A stretch of 64,000 nt of DNA from Yersinia entomophaga (GTDB lineage Bacteria > Pseudomonadota > Gammaproteobacteria > Enterobacterales > Enterobacteriaceae): assembly GCF_001656035.1 (NCBI RefSeq), contig NZ_CP010029.1:2491076-2555075 (forward strand), given 5' to 3'. A program made the position numbers and the translations under genes. Shown here piece by piece: positions 19,121 to 28,726 of this stretch (position 1 is the stretch's first letter; every line of letters begins with the position of its first letter). The notes under the pieces were generated by a model, which was not told where the DNA came from, did not search any database, and was given only the letters and a program-made list of their open reading frames with translations.

Positions 19121-21136
19121 TCAGAAAGTGACGTTGAGCTTTGCCCAAATAGTTCGCCCAGGCTCATTCACCGGAGTATTGGCTGAATAGCCAAAGCCGC
19201 TATTACCCGCCAAATTAAGGTGCTCGCTGTAATCCTTATTCAGCAAATTATCGATACCAGTACTCACTTTTATCTGCGGGTTAAACTTATAGGCCACGTT
19301 GGCCGAAAGTACGCCAAAACCGGCGCTGCTGGCAAAATCCTTCCCAACCACGTTACCTTCGTTAATTGCGACCCGGTGCTGGCTACTGACCAAACGCCAC
19401 AGCGCGGTGCTGCTCCAATTACCGTTCTCATAAGTCAGTCCAAATCGGGCTTCTAATGGTGAAATCTGCGGTAATGGTCGGCCGTCGGTATTATTTTGCC
19501 CACGGGCATAAGCCAGACTGGCATCGGTTTTCCAACGGTCATTAAAGGCATAAGCCATCCCAGCCTCACCGCCCATAATGGTGGCGTCGATATTGTCTGC
19601 CTGACTGATCCGCAGATTCTTAGGATCGTATTTGAACAGGATGAAATCATTAACCTTCCCAGCGTAGGCCGAAACCCAGGCGTTAAACTGCTCACCGCTA
19701 TACTGACCGCCGATATCCAATTGGGTGGTTTTTTCACTTTTCACACCGTCAAAAGCGCTGGCAGAACCGGTAGGCCCAAAGGTCGGGGAAAATAGCTCCC
19801 AGAAATCGGGGAAACGTTCGGTATGACCGATGCCTGCATACAGCATCACCGGCGAATCAGCCAAATTATGCTCAAGGCGGATAAAACCGGCGGGTAGCGT
19901 GGCAGTGCGCTCCGGTTCATCAGCGCGTTTATAGTTAGTGACTGAATGATGATCGAGGCGAGCACCAACGATCGCTTTATCCTGCTCATTCATTTCCCAG
20001 GTCAACTCACTAAACACGCCGTAATGAGTGAAACTGGCGTTTTTGCTCCAGTGGGTTTTATTGTTTTTACGATGAGTATCGGTTTGCGCATCGCCTCCGG
20101 CCTCTAGTTTGATATCCTGCCAGAGCCAGGTTCCCATCATGCGCCCACCGAGGGTGCGGCGATCCAGATTACTGGACATCGCCATATGCGGTGGCGTACG
20201 TAAGGTACTGTTATCCATCACATGATTGACATAGTTGTAATAGATTTTGGCTTCAATTTTATCCAGCACTTCGCCAATATGATTTTTCTCAAGACGTAGC
20301 CCCAGGCTTTCTCGTTTAAACTGAGAACCATCCATACCGCGTCCGGCGTACCGCGCCTCGCCATCGCCTTTACCCATCGTCATTTCCAACAGCGTATCTT
20401 CATCCGGCGTCCAGCCTAGGGCAAGATCGGCATTCCACTTATCCCAGCGGGATGGCACCCGATTGCCTACACCGTCTTTATAGTCGCCAGCTTGGGATTG
20501 ATTGCCCATCATGCGCAAATAACCCTGATCGCCGCCTAAACTCAGGTCGAGATTTTTGTCCCAACGGCCGTTGGAACCCACCAGCAGACTCCCATTACCG
20601 GTCACGCCGGTTTGCTCAAAGCGTGGTCGTTCACGTTCAAACAGCACGGTTCCCGCAGATGCTCCCGCGCCCCACAGTACCGACTGCGGCCCTTTTACCA
20701 CGGTCAGCAAATCGTAGCTTTCTGGCGAAATATAAGAGGTTGGCGCATCCATTCTCGATGGACAGGTGCCAAGCGTCTCCGCACCGTCGGTTAGGATCTT
20801 CAAGCGGGAACCGAACATCCCGCGAAATACCACATCACCATTGGTGCCGCCGTTACGAATCTGAGAAAAACCGGGAATGGTTTTCAGATAATCAGCACCG
20901 TCGCTGGCCGGAACCGGTTGGCGCGGCGTTTTAGGCGATGTCACTATGGTTAATGGTGAATACTGCGGCGCGGTGACGGTAATCACTTCGGCATCATTCG
21001 GTTGATTCACAACATTCGACGCAGGCTGATGGCGAACGTCAGACGCACTGATAGCGCTGAAAGCCAATAATGAACAGGAGGACGCTATGGCGTAAGCCAG
21101 TTTGTTTTTTTTGCAGGTGTTATATTTGTTAGACAT
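19121..21136 (-). CDS. TonB-dependent copper-type outer-membrane receptor
   Basis: 671 residues. A signal peptide (KLAYAIASSCSLLAFSAISA) is followed by a plug domain with GNGGTNGD-type loop, FRGMFGSRLKILTDG and CPSRMDAPTSYISPESYD, then the GPQSVLWGAGASAG stretch, and a beta-barrel ending in the outer-membrane motif WAKLNVTF with terminal Phe. The CPSRMDAPTSYI region is characteristic of the copper-receptor subfamily (OprC/NosA type). It would import copper or a copper complex using TonB energy. The DUF2946 gene lies 80 bases upstream in the same direction, an arrangement typical of this subfamily. A TonB box is not clearly recognisable (possibly AEVITVTAP). Confidence 0.87.
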   Translation of the reverse strand: MSNKYNTCKKNKLAYAIASSCSLLAFSAISASDVRHQPASNVVNQPNDAEVITVTAPQYSPLTIVTSPKTPRQPVPASDGADYLKTIPGFSQIRNGGTNGDVVFRGMFGSRLKILTDGAETLGTCPSRMDAPTSYISPESYDLLTVVKGPQSVLWGAGASAGTVLFERERPRFEQTGVTGNGSLLVGSNGRWDKNLDLSLGGDQGYLRMMGNQSQAGDYKDGVGNRVPSRWDKWNADLALGWTPDEDTLLEMTMGKGDGEARYAGRGMDGSQFKRESLGLRLEKNHIGEVLDKIEAKIYYNYVNHVMDNSTLRTPPHMAMSSNLDRRTLGGRMMGTWLWQDIKLEAGGDAQTDTHRKNNKTHWSKNASFTHYGVFSELTWEMNEQDKAIVGARLDHHSVTNYKRADEPERTATLPAGFIRLEHNLADSPVMLYAGIGHTERFPDFWELFSPTFGPTGSASAFDGVKSEKTTQLDIGGQYSGEQFNAWVSAYAGKVNDFILFKYDPKNLRISQADNIDATIMGGEAGMAYAFNDRWKTDASLAYARGQNNTDGRPLPQISPLEARFGLTYENGNWSSTALWRLVSSQHRVAINEGNVVGKDFASSAGFGVLSANVAYKFNPQIKVSTGIDNLLNKDYSEHLNLAGNSGFGYSANTPVNEPGRTIWAKLNVTF

Positions 21137-21216
21137 TATTATTCCTAAAACGAAATAGGTTCATCCGGCAAGGTTTTATCCATGCCATTAGAATGGTTAT
21201 TTGGTTATTTTCACTA

Positions 21217-21684
21217 TCAGGAATAAAAAACTGGCGGGGCGCGTGGCTGTAATTTGGAATAAACGTCTTTGGTGACAATAGGTTCTGAAATAAACAAAAC
21301 CGGCAACGTCGCGGCCAATAAAGACACGCTGCGAATATCAGGTTTATCCGTCGCATTCAGTAACGGCAGATGGATCAGCAGCAGGCAATAATCACAGGCC
21401 GCATGGTTCATCATCGGCGAATGATTCGACATCGGCATAACGTCGGAATGATTCATTGCCGCCATCGCTACCGAATCATGATAAGAGTTGGATGGGTGTG
21501 AATGATAATCAGACATGGCCGAATCATCGGTGTCGATGTTCGGTAGCAGTGCGGCTGAATCGGCGTTTTGAGCAGAGGCCAGCGTTATAGACACCATCGG
21601 CGCTATAAACAGCATTAATATTGCGAATATCCCCAACCAGGCAGAAAAACGCCGTCGCTGATAACCTATCCGGCTCAACGTCAC
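21217..21684 (-). CDS. DUF2946 family protein, Met/His-rich, partner of the copper receptor
   Basis: 155 residues. An N-terminal membrane segment (SAWLGIFAILMLFIAPMVS) is followed by a His/Met-rich stretch with MAAMNHSDVMPM and SPMMNHAACDYC, a second hydrophobic segment and the C-terminal QPRAPP motif common in DUF2946. Function is not established; the Met, His and paired Cys residues and the neighbouring copper receptor suggest a copper-related role at the periplasmic face. The start is GTG 21684 by default, with only a weak ribosome site, so it may differ by a few codons. Confidence 0.75.
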   Translation of the reverse strand: MTLSRIGYQRRRFSAWLGIFAILMLFIAPMVSITLASAQNADSAALLPNIDTDDSAMSDYHSHPSNSYHDSVAMAAMNHSDVMPMSNHSPMMNHAACDYCLLLIHLPLLNATDKPDIRSVSLLAATLPVLFISEPIVTKDVYSKLQPRAPPVFYS

Positions 21685-22069
21685 GCGCTGCCCAAGGGTG
21701 TCAATCCCTTCACCAAAACAATCCCTTTATCCAGATGAATAATAAAATATCGATATCATGGCCTCAGAGCATTCCAACCCTGAGTTTTCCCGCACTGAAA
21801 AATAGCGCTGACACGAACCATAATAAAGGCAAGAGCTTACTGGAGATAAGCTCATCCGGTGGTTATTAACGCATTTTATTTGTGATGACTCGCCATTTTT
21901 CATCACTAATTTTCATGTATTGCACTAAAATTCGGATACAAGTCACAAAAACGAGCCATGCCTGTGCTAGGATTCGCCGCCTTAGCGCTGAAAACCGGTT
22001 TGGTTCCGTTTTAGCCCTATGCCAGTTAATCCTAACTCGTCTTTTATTACTGACACGCAGGCCCTATCT
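21685..22069. other. divergent gap between DUF2946 gene and tsgA
   Basis: 385 bases with no convincing gene. I looked for Fur, Zur and CueR-type palindromes to explain metal control of the copper receptor and found none good enough to call. The tsgA and DUF2946 promoters must lie here. Confidence 0.55.
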
Positions 22070-23254
22070 ATGAACAACAGCAATCGCATTCGGCTCACAT
22101 GGATCAGTTACTTTTCTTACGCGCTGACCGGTGCGTTAGTTATCGTCACTGGGATGGTGATGGGCAACATCGCAGAGTATTTCAATCTGCCAATTGCCAG
22201 CATGAGTAACACTTTTACCTTTCTGAACGCCGGTATTCTGATCTCTATCTTCCTGAACGCCTGGCTGATGGAAATCATCCCGCTGAAACGTCAACTTATC
22301 TTCGGCTTTATTCTGATGCTGATTGCCATCGCTGGCTTGATGATTGGCCATAGCCTGATGATATTCTCCGCGAGCATGTTTATTCTCGGGGTGGTCAGCG
22401 GTATTACCATGTCTATTGGTACCTTCCTGGTAACCCATATGTACGAAGGCCGTCAGCGCGGTTCACGCCTGCTGTTTACCGATTCCTTCTTTAGTATGGC
22501 GGGGATGATTTTCCCGGTGGTCGCGGCGATGCTGTTAGCTCGCAGCGTTGAGTGGTATTGGGTTTACGCCTGTATTGGTCTGTTGTACCTGGCTATTTTT
22601 GTGCTGACTCTTTTCTCCGAATTCCCGGTTCTGGGCCACAAAGCGACCGACGCGGGCAAACCCGTAGCGAAAGAAAAATGGGGCATCGGCGTTCTGTTCC
22701 TGGCGATTGCGGCCCTGTGCTACATCCTGGGCCAGCTCGGCTTTATCCAGTGGGTTCCGGAATACGCGACCAAAACCTTCGGCATGGACATCGGTCAGGC
22801 TGGCCAGCTTGTCAGTAACTTCTGGATCTCTTACATGATCGGGATGTGGGTATTCAGCTTTATCCTGCGCTTCTTTGACCTGCAACGTATCGTTACCGTA
22901 CTGGCCGCACTGGCTACCGGTGCCATGTACATGTTTGTGTCTGCCGAAAGCCCGGAGTACCTGAGCTACTACATTCTGACTCTAGGCTTTGTTTCCAGCG
23001 CGATTTACACCACCCTGATTACTCTGGGCTCACTGCAAACCAAAGTTTCCTCACCGAAACTGGTTAACTTTATCCTGACCTGCGGCACCGTGGGGACCAT
23101 GCTGACCTTCGTGGTCACAGGGCCTATCGTGGCAGAGAAAGGCGTTCACGCCGCGCTGGCAACGGCTAACGGCCTGTATCTGGCCGTATTCGTGATGTGT
23201 CTGGCTCTGGGCTTCTTTACCAAGCACCGTAGCCACGGCCATGTGACTCACTAA
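22070..23254 (+). CDS. tsgA: TsgA, MFS transporter
   Basis: 394 residues, very similar to E. coli and Salmonella TsgA from [20 protein letters not shown] onward. About 12 transmembrane helices; the MFS loop motif after helix 2 is present in altered form, and the stretch [20 protein letters not shown] is conserved. Salmonella tsgA was reported as tellurite/selenite-responsive; substrate unknown. ATG 22070 is chosen from alignment, since the frame extends 17 codons further upstream without support. The nirBDC-cysG operon, its E. coli neighbour, follows after codA. Confidence 0.93.
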   Translation: MNNSNRIRLTWISYFSYALTGALVIVTGMVMGNIAEYFNLPIASMSNTFTFLNAGILISIFLNAWLMEIIPLKRQLIFGFILMLIAIAGLMIGHSLMIFSASMFILGVVSGITMSIGTFLVTHMYEGRQRGSRLLFTDSFFSMAGMIFPVVAAMLLARSVEWYWVYACIGLLYLAIFVLTLFSEFPVLGHKATDAGKPVAKEKWGIGVLFLAIAALCYILGQLGFIQWVPEYATKTFGMDIGQAGQLVSNFWISYMIGMWVFSFILRFFDLQRIVTVLAALATGAMYMFVSAESPEYLSYYILTLGFVSSAIYTTLITLGSLQTKVSSPKLVNFILTCGTVGTMLTFVVTGPIVAEKGVHAALATANGLYLAVFVMCLALGFFTKHRSHGHVTH

Positions 23255-23303
23255 CCGTCGGTAATAAACTCATTACCCTCATCATAAAATAGTCACCATT
23301 ATT

Positions 23304-23343
23304 ACCGCCTTCCCAGCCAGCGCCGTGGGAAGGCGGTTTTATT
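23304..23343 (+). terminator. rho-independent terminator after tsgA
   Basis: ACCGCCTTCCCA and TGGGAAGGCGGT form a perfect 12-base stem with a 10-base loop, followed by TTTTATTT. It ends at the codA stop codon on the opposite strand. Confidence 0.88.
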
Positions 23344-24628
23344 TCTCGCGACGAAAATCAATAGGTTCTTCATTTCCCACATATATCCGGCTTTGCGCTG
23401 GCAGCGTCTGCGCGATAATTTCCCCCGCACGCAGAGAATAGCGCACCGGTACCTGCCGCCTCACCGCTTCAAACCCATTTTCAGCCGGAAGAATGATCAG
23501 ATTAGCCTGATGCCCAATGGCTAAACCGTAGCCGCTTAAATTCAGCGTTCTGGCGCTATTGTGAGTCACTAGCTTCAGCCCGTCATTAATTTGCCCGTAG
23601 CCCATTAGCTGGCAAATATGCAGACCCATATGCAGCACCTGCAACATATTGGCAGTACCTAGCGGATACCAGGGATCAAAAACATCGTCATGGCCGAAAC
23701 AGACATTAATCCCTGATTCCAGCATCTCTTTAACGCGCGTAATCCCCCGCCGCTTAGGGTAGGTATCAAAACGACCTTGCAGATGGATATTGACCAACGG
23801 ATTGGCAACAAAATTAATGCCGGATAGCTTTAATAGCCGGAATAAACGCGAGGTATAAGCGCCATTATAGGAATGCATGGCGGTGGTATGGCTAGCAGTG
23901 ACCCGAGCGCCCATCCCTTCTTTATGAGCCAGCGCCGCAACGGTTTCCACAAACCGCGACTGTTCATCATCGATTTCATCGCAGTGTACATCCACCAACC
24001 GCTGATATTTTTGCGCCAGTGCGAAGGTCTTATGCAAGGATTCCACGCCGTATTCGCGGGTGAATTCGAAATGCGGAATCGCACCCACCACATCGGCTCC
24101 CAAACGCAATGCTTCTTCCAGCAAGGCTTCGCCATCGGGATAAGATAAAATCCCTTCTTGCGGAAAAGCCACGATTTGCATATCGACCCACGGGCTAACT
24201 TCTTGCTTTATCTCCAGCATGGCTTTTAGCGCGGTCAGGGTGGGATCGGAAACGTCCACGTGGGTTCGCACATGCTGAATACCGTTGGCTATCTGCCATT
24301 TCAGCGTTTGCCAGGCACGCTGTTTAACATCTTCGTGAGTCAACAACGCCTTGCGCTCTGCCCAGCGTTCTATACCTTCAAACAGCGTGCCGGACTGATT
24401 CCACGCCGGTTCTCCCGCCGTTTGCGTGGTATCTAAATGAATATGTGGCTCAATAAAAGGTGGCAGAATCAGCCCGCCCTCCCCATCCAGCACCTCATCG
24501 CCGGAAGGCGGTTGAGTTAGCTGCTCATCAATGCCGATAATCTTGCCCTGCGACAGGTTGAACTGCCATAAACCGGGGCGATCGACGCGCCGCACACTGT
24601 GGATAATTCGCACCTTCTTCCCAGTCAT
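23339..24628 (-). CDS. codA: CodA, cytosine deaminase
   Basis: 429 residues, aligning with E. coli CodA over nearly the whole length. Metal ligands and catalytic residues of the amidohydrolase fold are present: EPHIHLD (two His), [10 protein letters not shown] (His and Glu), ASHTTAMHS (His) and FGHDDVFDP (Asp). It converts cytosine to uracil and ammonia in the cytoplasm. The E. coli partner codB (cytosine permease) is not next to it, so uptake would depend on another locus. ATG 24628 has AGGAGGAAGG immediately upstream. It is inserted between tsgA and nirB, which are adjacent in E. coli. Confidence 0.94.
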   Translation of the reverse strand: MTGKKVRIIHSVRRVDRPGLWQFNLSQGKIIGIDEQLTQPPSGDEVLDGEGGLILPPFIEPHIHLDTTQTAGEPAWNQSGTLFEGIERWAERKALLTHEDVKQRAWQTLKWQIANGIQHVRTHVDVSDPTLTALKAMLEIKQEVSPWVDMQIVAFPQEGILSYPDGEALLEEALRLGADVVGAIPHFEFTREYGVESLHKTFALAQKYQRLVDVHCDEIDDEQSRFVETVAALAHKEGMGARVTASHTTAMHSYNGAYTSRLFRLLKLSGINFVANPLVNIHLQGRFDTYPKRRGITRVKEMLESGINVCFGHDDVFDPWYPLGTANMLQVLHMGLHICQLMGYGQINDGLKLVTHNSARTLNLSGYGLAIGHQANLIILPAENGFEAVRRQVPVRYSLRAGEIIAQTLPAQSRIYVGNEEPIDFRREK

Positions 24629-24810
24629 CCTTCCTCCTGCTGCCCTAACCGCTTTGACGGTAAAAAATATCGCTTTCCTTTAGCTTACCTAACTCGCTTC
24701 CCCACGTTGCCTTTTATTTATTTAAGGTAAAAAAACCACAGAACTGACACCATTCAGCTAAAGATGAATAAAATCCACAACTTATCAAAAAACGTTATAA
24801 ATCATCAATC

Positions 24811-24826
24811 TACCACCTTAGAGGTA
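24811..24826 (+). promoter_or_regulatory. NarL/NarP site (7-2-7 inverted heptamers) of the nirB promoter
   Basis: TACCACCTTAGAGGTA is two inverted heptamers separated by two bases. Its centre is 28 bases upstream of the FNR-site centre, the same separation as the -69.5 and -41.5 sites of E. coli nirB. Confidence 0.85.
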
Positions 24827-24839
24827 TATGAGGGGCAAA

Positions 24840-24880
24840 TTGATTTGCATCAATAAGCGCAATAGCGGGGAGATTAAGGT
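24840..24880 (+). promoter_or_regulatory. nirB: FNR-dependent nirB promoter
   Basis: TTGATTTGCATCAA (24840-24853) is a perfect FNR consensus, TTGAT-N4-ATCAA. A -10-like TAAGGT lies at 24875-24880, which places the start of transcription near 24888 and the FNR site at about -41.5, a class-II position. No good -35 is needed. Positions of the -10 and start are inferred. Confidence 0.88.
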
Positions 24881-24910
24881 AAGCGTAGAAAACTAAAAAT
24901 TGAGGCAAAA

Positions 24911-27457
24911 ATGAGCAAAGTCAAACTTGCCGTCATCGGCAACGGAATGGTCGGGCATCGCTTTATTGAAGATTTACTCGATAAAGCAGACAAAGACGCA
25001 TTCGACATCACTGTATTCTGCGAAGAGCCTCGCATCGCTTACGATCGGGTTCATCTCTCGTCCTATTTTTCTCACCATACCGCTGAAGAGCTTTCTCTGG
25101 TGCGGGAAGGATTTTATGAGAAACACGGTATCAAGGTATTAGTAGGCGAACGGGCTATCACTATCAATCGTAAAGAGAAAGTGATCCACTCCAACAGCGG
25201 TCGCACTCTCTATTACGACAAACTGATCATGGCCACCGGCTCTTATCCGTGGATTCCACCGATTAAAGGCAGCGAAGGTCAGGATTGTTTCGTCTACCGT
25301 ACTATTGAAGACCTGAATGCAATCGAAGCCTGTACCCGCCGCAGTAAGCGCGGTGCCGTGGTCGGCGGTGGTTTGCTGGGTCTGGAAGCCGCTGGCGCGC
25401 TGAAAAATCTGGGCGTTGAAACTCATGTAATTGAATTTGCTCCAGTATTAATGGCCGAGCAGCTTGATCCTATGGGCGGGGATCAACTGCGGCAAAAAAT
25501 TGAACGCATGGGCGTTCGGGTTCATACCGGTAAAAACACTCAGGAAATCGCTCATAGCGGCACCGAATGCCGTAAAACGATGATTTTCGCCGACGGCACC
25601 TCGCTGGAAGTGGACTTTATCGTCTTCTCTACCGGTATTCGCCCGCAGGATAAACTCGCTCACCAGTGCGGTCTGGCTACGGCGCGCCGCGGCGGGATTG
25701 CCATCAACGATTACTGCCAGACCTCCGATCCCGACGTTTATGCCATCGGTGAATGCGCATCATGGCAGGAACGCACCTTCGGTCTGGTTGCTCCGGGCTA
25801 CAAAATGGCGCAGGTTGCCGTCGACCACCTGCTAAACCGGGAAAATGCCTTCCAGGGCGCGGATATGAGCGCCAAGCTGAAACTGCTGGGCGTAGACGTC
25901 GGCGGCATCGGTGATGCTCATGGACGCACCGAAGGCGCTCGCAGCTACGTGTATCTGGATGAAAGCAAAGAAATCTACAAACGTCTGGTGGTCAGCAAAG
26001 ACAACAAAACCCTACTGGGTGCGGTGCTAGTGGGCGATACCAGCGATTACGGCAACTTGTTGCAGTTGGCGCTGAACAAAATCACTTTGCCGGAAAACCC
26101 GGACAGCCTGATTTTACCGTCTCACGCAGGCAGTAAACCGGCTATCGGCGTAGACTCTTTGCCGGAAACGGCTCAGATCTGCTCCTGCTTCGACGTCACC
26201 AAAGGCGATATTATTCAGGCAGTCAATAATGGTTGCCATACCGTGGCAGCTATCAAGTCGGCGACCAAAGCCGGTACCGGCTGCGGCGGTTGTATCCCAC
26301 TGGTCACTCAGGTACTTAATGCTGAACTGAGTAAGCAGGGGATCGAAGTTAATCACCATCTGTGTGAACACTTCGCTTATTCCCGTCAGGAGCTTTATCA
26401 CCTGATTCGCGTTGAAGGGATTAAATCCTTTAGCGAACTGCTGAGCAAATACGGTAAAGGCTACGGTTGCGAAGTGTGTAAACCGACCGTTGGCTCGCTA
26501 CTGGCATCATGCTGGAACGATTATGTGTTGCAGACTGAATTAACCCCGCTGCAAGACACTAACGACAACTTCCTTGGCAATATCCAAAAAGACGGGACTT
26601 ACTCAATCATTCCACGCTCCGCCGGCGGGGAAATCACTCCAGAAGGTCTGGTCGCTATCGGGAATATCGGGCGGGAATATAACCTGTATACCAAAATTAC
26701 CGGTTCACAGCGTATTGGCCTGTTCGGCGCACAGAAAGACGATTTACCCGCAATTTGGGCCAAGTTAATCGACGCTGGCTTCGAAACCGGCCACGCCTAT
26801 GCCAAAGCCTTACGTATGGCAAAAACCTGCGTGGGTAGCACTTGGTGCCGCTTTGGCGTCGGTGACAGCGTAGGCTTCGGCGTGAAGCTGGAGCATCGCT
26901 ATAAAGGTATTCGCACTCCGCACAAGATGAAGTTCGGCGTTTCTGGCTGTACCCGTGAGTGTGCTGAGGCGCAGGGGAAAGACGTCGGTATCATTGCAAC
27001 GGAAAACGGCTGGAACCTGTATGTGTGCGGTAACGGTGGCATGAAACCACGCCACGCCGACCTGCTGGCCGCCGATCTGGACGAAGCCACGCTGATGCGT
27101 TATCTCGACCGCTTTATGATGTTCTACATCCGCACCGCCGACAAACTGCAACGCACCTCGGTGTGGCTGGAGAGTCTGGAAGGCGGCATCGCCTATCTGC
27201 GTTCAGTCATTATTGACGACAAACTCGGCATTAACGATCAGTTAGAGGCCGATATTGCCCGTCTGCGCGAAGCTGTCATCTGCGAGTGGAAAGCCACTGT
27301 GGAAAACCCTGCGGCTCAGGTACGTTTCGCTCACTTTATCAATAGTCCATTACGCGACCCGAACGTTCAGGTGGTTAGCGAACGCGAACAACACCGCCCT
27401 GCCCGCCCTGATGAACGCATTCCGGTGCGGATACTTGAACTGGAGAATAACCAATGA
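24911..27457 (+). CDS. nirB: NirB, NADH-dependent nitrite reductase large subunit
   Basis: 848 residues, matching E. coli NirB (847). N-terminal FAD/NAD domains begin KLAVIGNGMVGHRF; a second dinucleotide motif is AVVGGGLLGLEAAG. A BFD-like [2Fe-2S] domain has CSCFDV and GTGCGGC; the C-terminal sulfite/nitrite reductase repeats hold CVGSTWC and CTREC for the [4Fe-4S]-siroheme centre. It reduces nitrite to ammonium in the cytoplasm with NADH. The start has GAGG seven bases upstream. First gene of nirBDC-cysG under FNR and NarL/NarP control. Confidence 0.97.
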   Translation: MSKVKLAVIGNGMVGHRFIEDLLDKADKDAFDITVFCEEPRIAYDRVHLSSYFSHHTAEELSLVREGFYEKHGIKVLVGERAITINRKEKVIHSNSGRTLYYDKLIMATGSYPWIPPIKGSEGQDCFVYRTIEDLNAIEACTRRSKRGAVVGGGLLGLEAAGALKNLGVETHVIEFAPVLMAEQLDPMGGDQLRQKIERMGVRVHTGKNTQEIAHSGTECRKTMIFADGTSLEVDFIVFSTGIRPQDKLAHQCGLATARRGGIAINDYCQTSDPDVYAIGECASWQERTFGLVAPGYKMAQVAVDHLLNRENAFQGADMSAKLKLLGVDVGGIGDAHGRTEGARSYVYLDESKEIYKRLVVSKDNKTLLGAVLVGDTSDYGNLLQLALNKITLPENPDSLILPSHAGSKPAIGVDSLPETAQICSCFDVTKGDIIQAVNNGCHTVAAIKSATKAGTGCGGCIPLVTQVLNAELSKQGIEVNHHLCEHFAYSRQELYHLIRVEGIKSFSELLSKYGKGYGCEVCKPTVGSLLASCWNDYVLQTELTPLQDTNDNFLGNIQKDGTYSIIPRSAGGEITPEGLVAIGNIGREYNLYTKITGSQRIGLFGAQKDDLPAIWAKLIDAGFETGHAYAKALRMAKTCVGSTWCRFGVGDSVGFGVKLEHRYKGIRTPHKMKFGVSGCTRECAEAQGKDVGIIATENGWNLYVCGNGGMKPRHADLLAADLDEATLMRYLDRFMMFYIRTADKLQRTSVWLESLEGGIAYLRSVIIDDKLGINDQLEADIARLREAVICEWKATVENPAAQVRFAHFINSPLRDPNVQVVSEREQHRPARPDERIPVRILELENNQ

Positions 27458-27780
27458 GCCAGTGGATCACTGTATGTCCATTAGAGGTCATTTTAACCGG
27501 CACCGGCGTCTGTGCGCTGGTCGGGGAAGAACAGGTGGCGATATTTCGCCCTTACGAAGATGAGCAGGTTTTTGCCATCAGTAACATCGATCCTTTTACC
27601 GAAGCTAGCGTGCTGTCTCGCGGATTGATAGCCGAACATCAAGGTGACCTGTGGGTCGCCAGCCCGTTGAAAAAACAGCATTTTCGTCTACATGACGGCT
27701 TCTGTCTGGAAGATGAAAGCCGCTCGGTACGTCACTTCGACGTTCGGGTTCGCGACGGCATGGTGCAAGTGAAGGCTTAA
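27454..27780 (+). CDS. nirD: NirD, nitrite reductase small subunit
   Basis: 108 residues, Rieske-like fold of the NirD type. Its ATG overlaps the nirB stop (ATGA), indicating translational coupling. As in other NirD proteins, the Cys/His pairs of true Rieske clusters are mostly absent, so it is not expected to hold an iron-sulfur cluster. Required with NirB for NADH-nitrite reductase activity. Confidence 0.95.
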   Translation: MSQWITVCPLEVILTGTGVCALVGEEQVAIFRPYEDEQVFAISNIDPFTEASVLSRGLIAEHQGDLWVASPLKKQHFRLHDGFCLEDESRSVRHFDVRVRDGMVQVKA

Positions 27781-27859
27781 GCGATCTGATGCGGCGACAC
27801 GGTAAAAATTATCGCGTCGTCGACGATCAAAATAATTATTTTTATCTTTTGGATCAATT

Positions 27860-28666
27860 ATGTACGCAGATACTTTGAATAAATGTGCCGCTAATGCAGC
27901 GCGCATCGTAAAACTGGCAAAAGAAAGCCCGCTGGGCTTTTGGATTAGCTCGGCAATGGCGGGAGCCTATGTTGGGCTAGCCATCATTTTGATTTTCACC
28001 TTAGGCAACCTGATCGATCCGGCGCTGCGGCCTTTAGTCATGGGGGCAACCTTTGGTCTGGCGCTGACATTAGTCATTATCGCTGGCTCAGAGCTGTTCA
28101 CCGGTCACACCATGTTCCTGACTCTCGGCGTCAAAGCAGGCACCATCAAATCCAGCCAGATGTGGGCCGTATTACCGCAAACATGGCTAGGTAATCTGCT
28201 GGGCTCGGTATTTGTCGCCCTGCTTTACTACTACGCTGGCGGCAGCCTGTTACCGGTAGATACCAGTCTGGTTCACGCTGCGGCATTGGCTAAAACCACC
28301 GCCCCAGCCATGGCCTTATTCTTCAAAGGTGTACTGTGTAACTGGTTGGTTTGCCTGGCAATCTGGATGGCAATTCGCGTTGAAGGCGCAGCCAAATTCC
28401 TCGCTATCTGGTGGTGTTTGCTGGCCTTTATCGCTTCAGGCTACGAGCACTCCGTCGCTAACATGACTCTGTTTGCTCTGTCCTGGTTTGGTAATCACAG
28501 CGAGGCTTACACCATGAGCGGCATCGGCCACAACCTGCTGTGGGTCACTCTGGGTAACACTCTGTCCGGTGCGGTCTTTATGGGTCTGGGTTACTGGTAC
28601 GCTACGCCGAAAGATCAGCGTCCGGCAGCGGTCAGCGCCACTGCGCCACAAACCGCGAAGTCATAA
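27860..28666 (+). CDS. nirC: NirC, formate/nitrite-family nitrite channel
   Basis: 268 residues with six transmembrane helices of the FNT family. Recognisable are GSELFTGHTMFL (the omega-loop region on helix 2), CNWLVCLAIWMA and SGYEHSVANMTLF, which holds the central pore His. It moves nitrite across the inner membrane to supply NirBD. It follows nirD by 79 bases and precedes cysG. Confidence 0.96.
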   Translation: MYADTLNKCAANAARIVKLAKESPLGFWISSAMAGAYVGLAIILIFTLGNLIDPALRPLVMGATFGLALTLVIIAGSELFTGHTMFLTLGVKAGTIKSSQMWAVLPQTWLGNLLGSVFVALLYYYAGGSLLPVDTSLVHAAALAKTTAPAMALFFKGVLCNWLVCLAIWMAIRVEGAAKFLAIWWCLLAFIASGYEHSVANMTLFALSWFGNHSEAYTMSGIGHNLLWVTLGNTLSGAVFMGLGYWYATPKDQRPAAVSATAPQTAKS

Positions 28667-28726
28667 TTGCGACGGCCAGCCCTACTTCGGGGCTGGCATA
28701 TGCCGCCACAGAATTAAGGATTGCTG

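Noticed and set aside
20452..20934. 160-residue + frame inside the TonB receptor gene
   Set aside because: It is antisense to a well-supported receptor gene and has no family features or ribosome site.
24629..24810. PurR-type operator near AAAACGTT upstream of codA
   Set aside because: Only the central ACGT part fits; the arms of ACGCAAACGTTTGCGT are missing.
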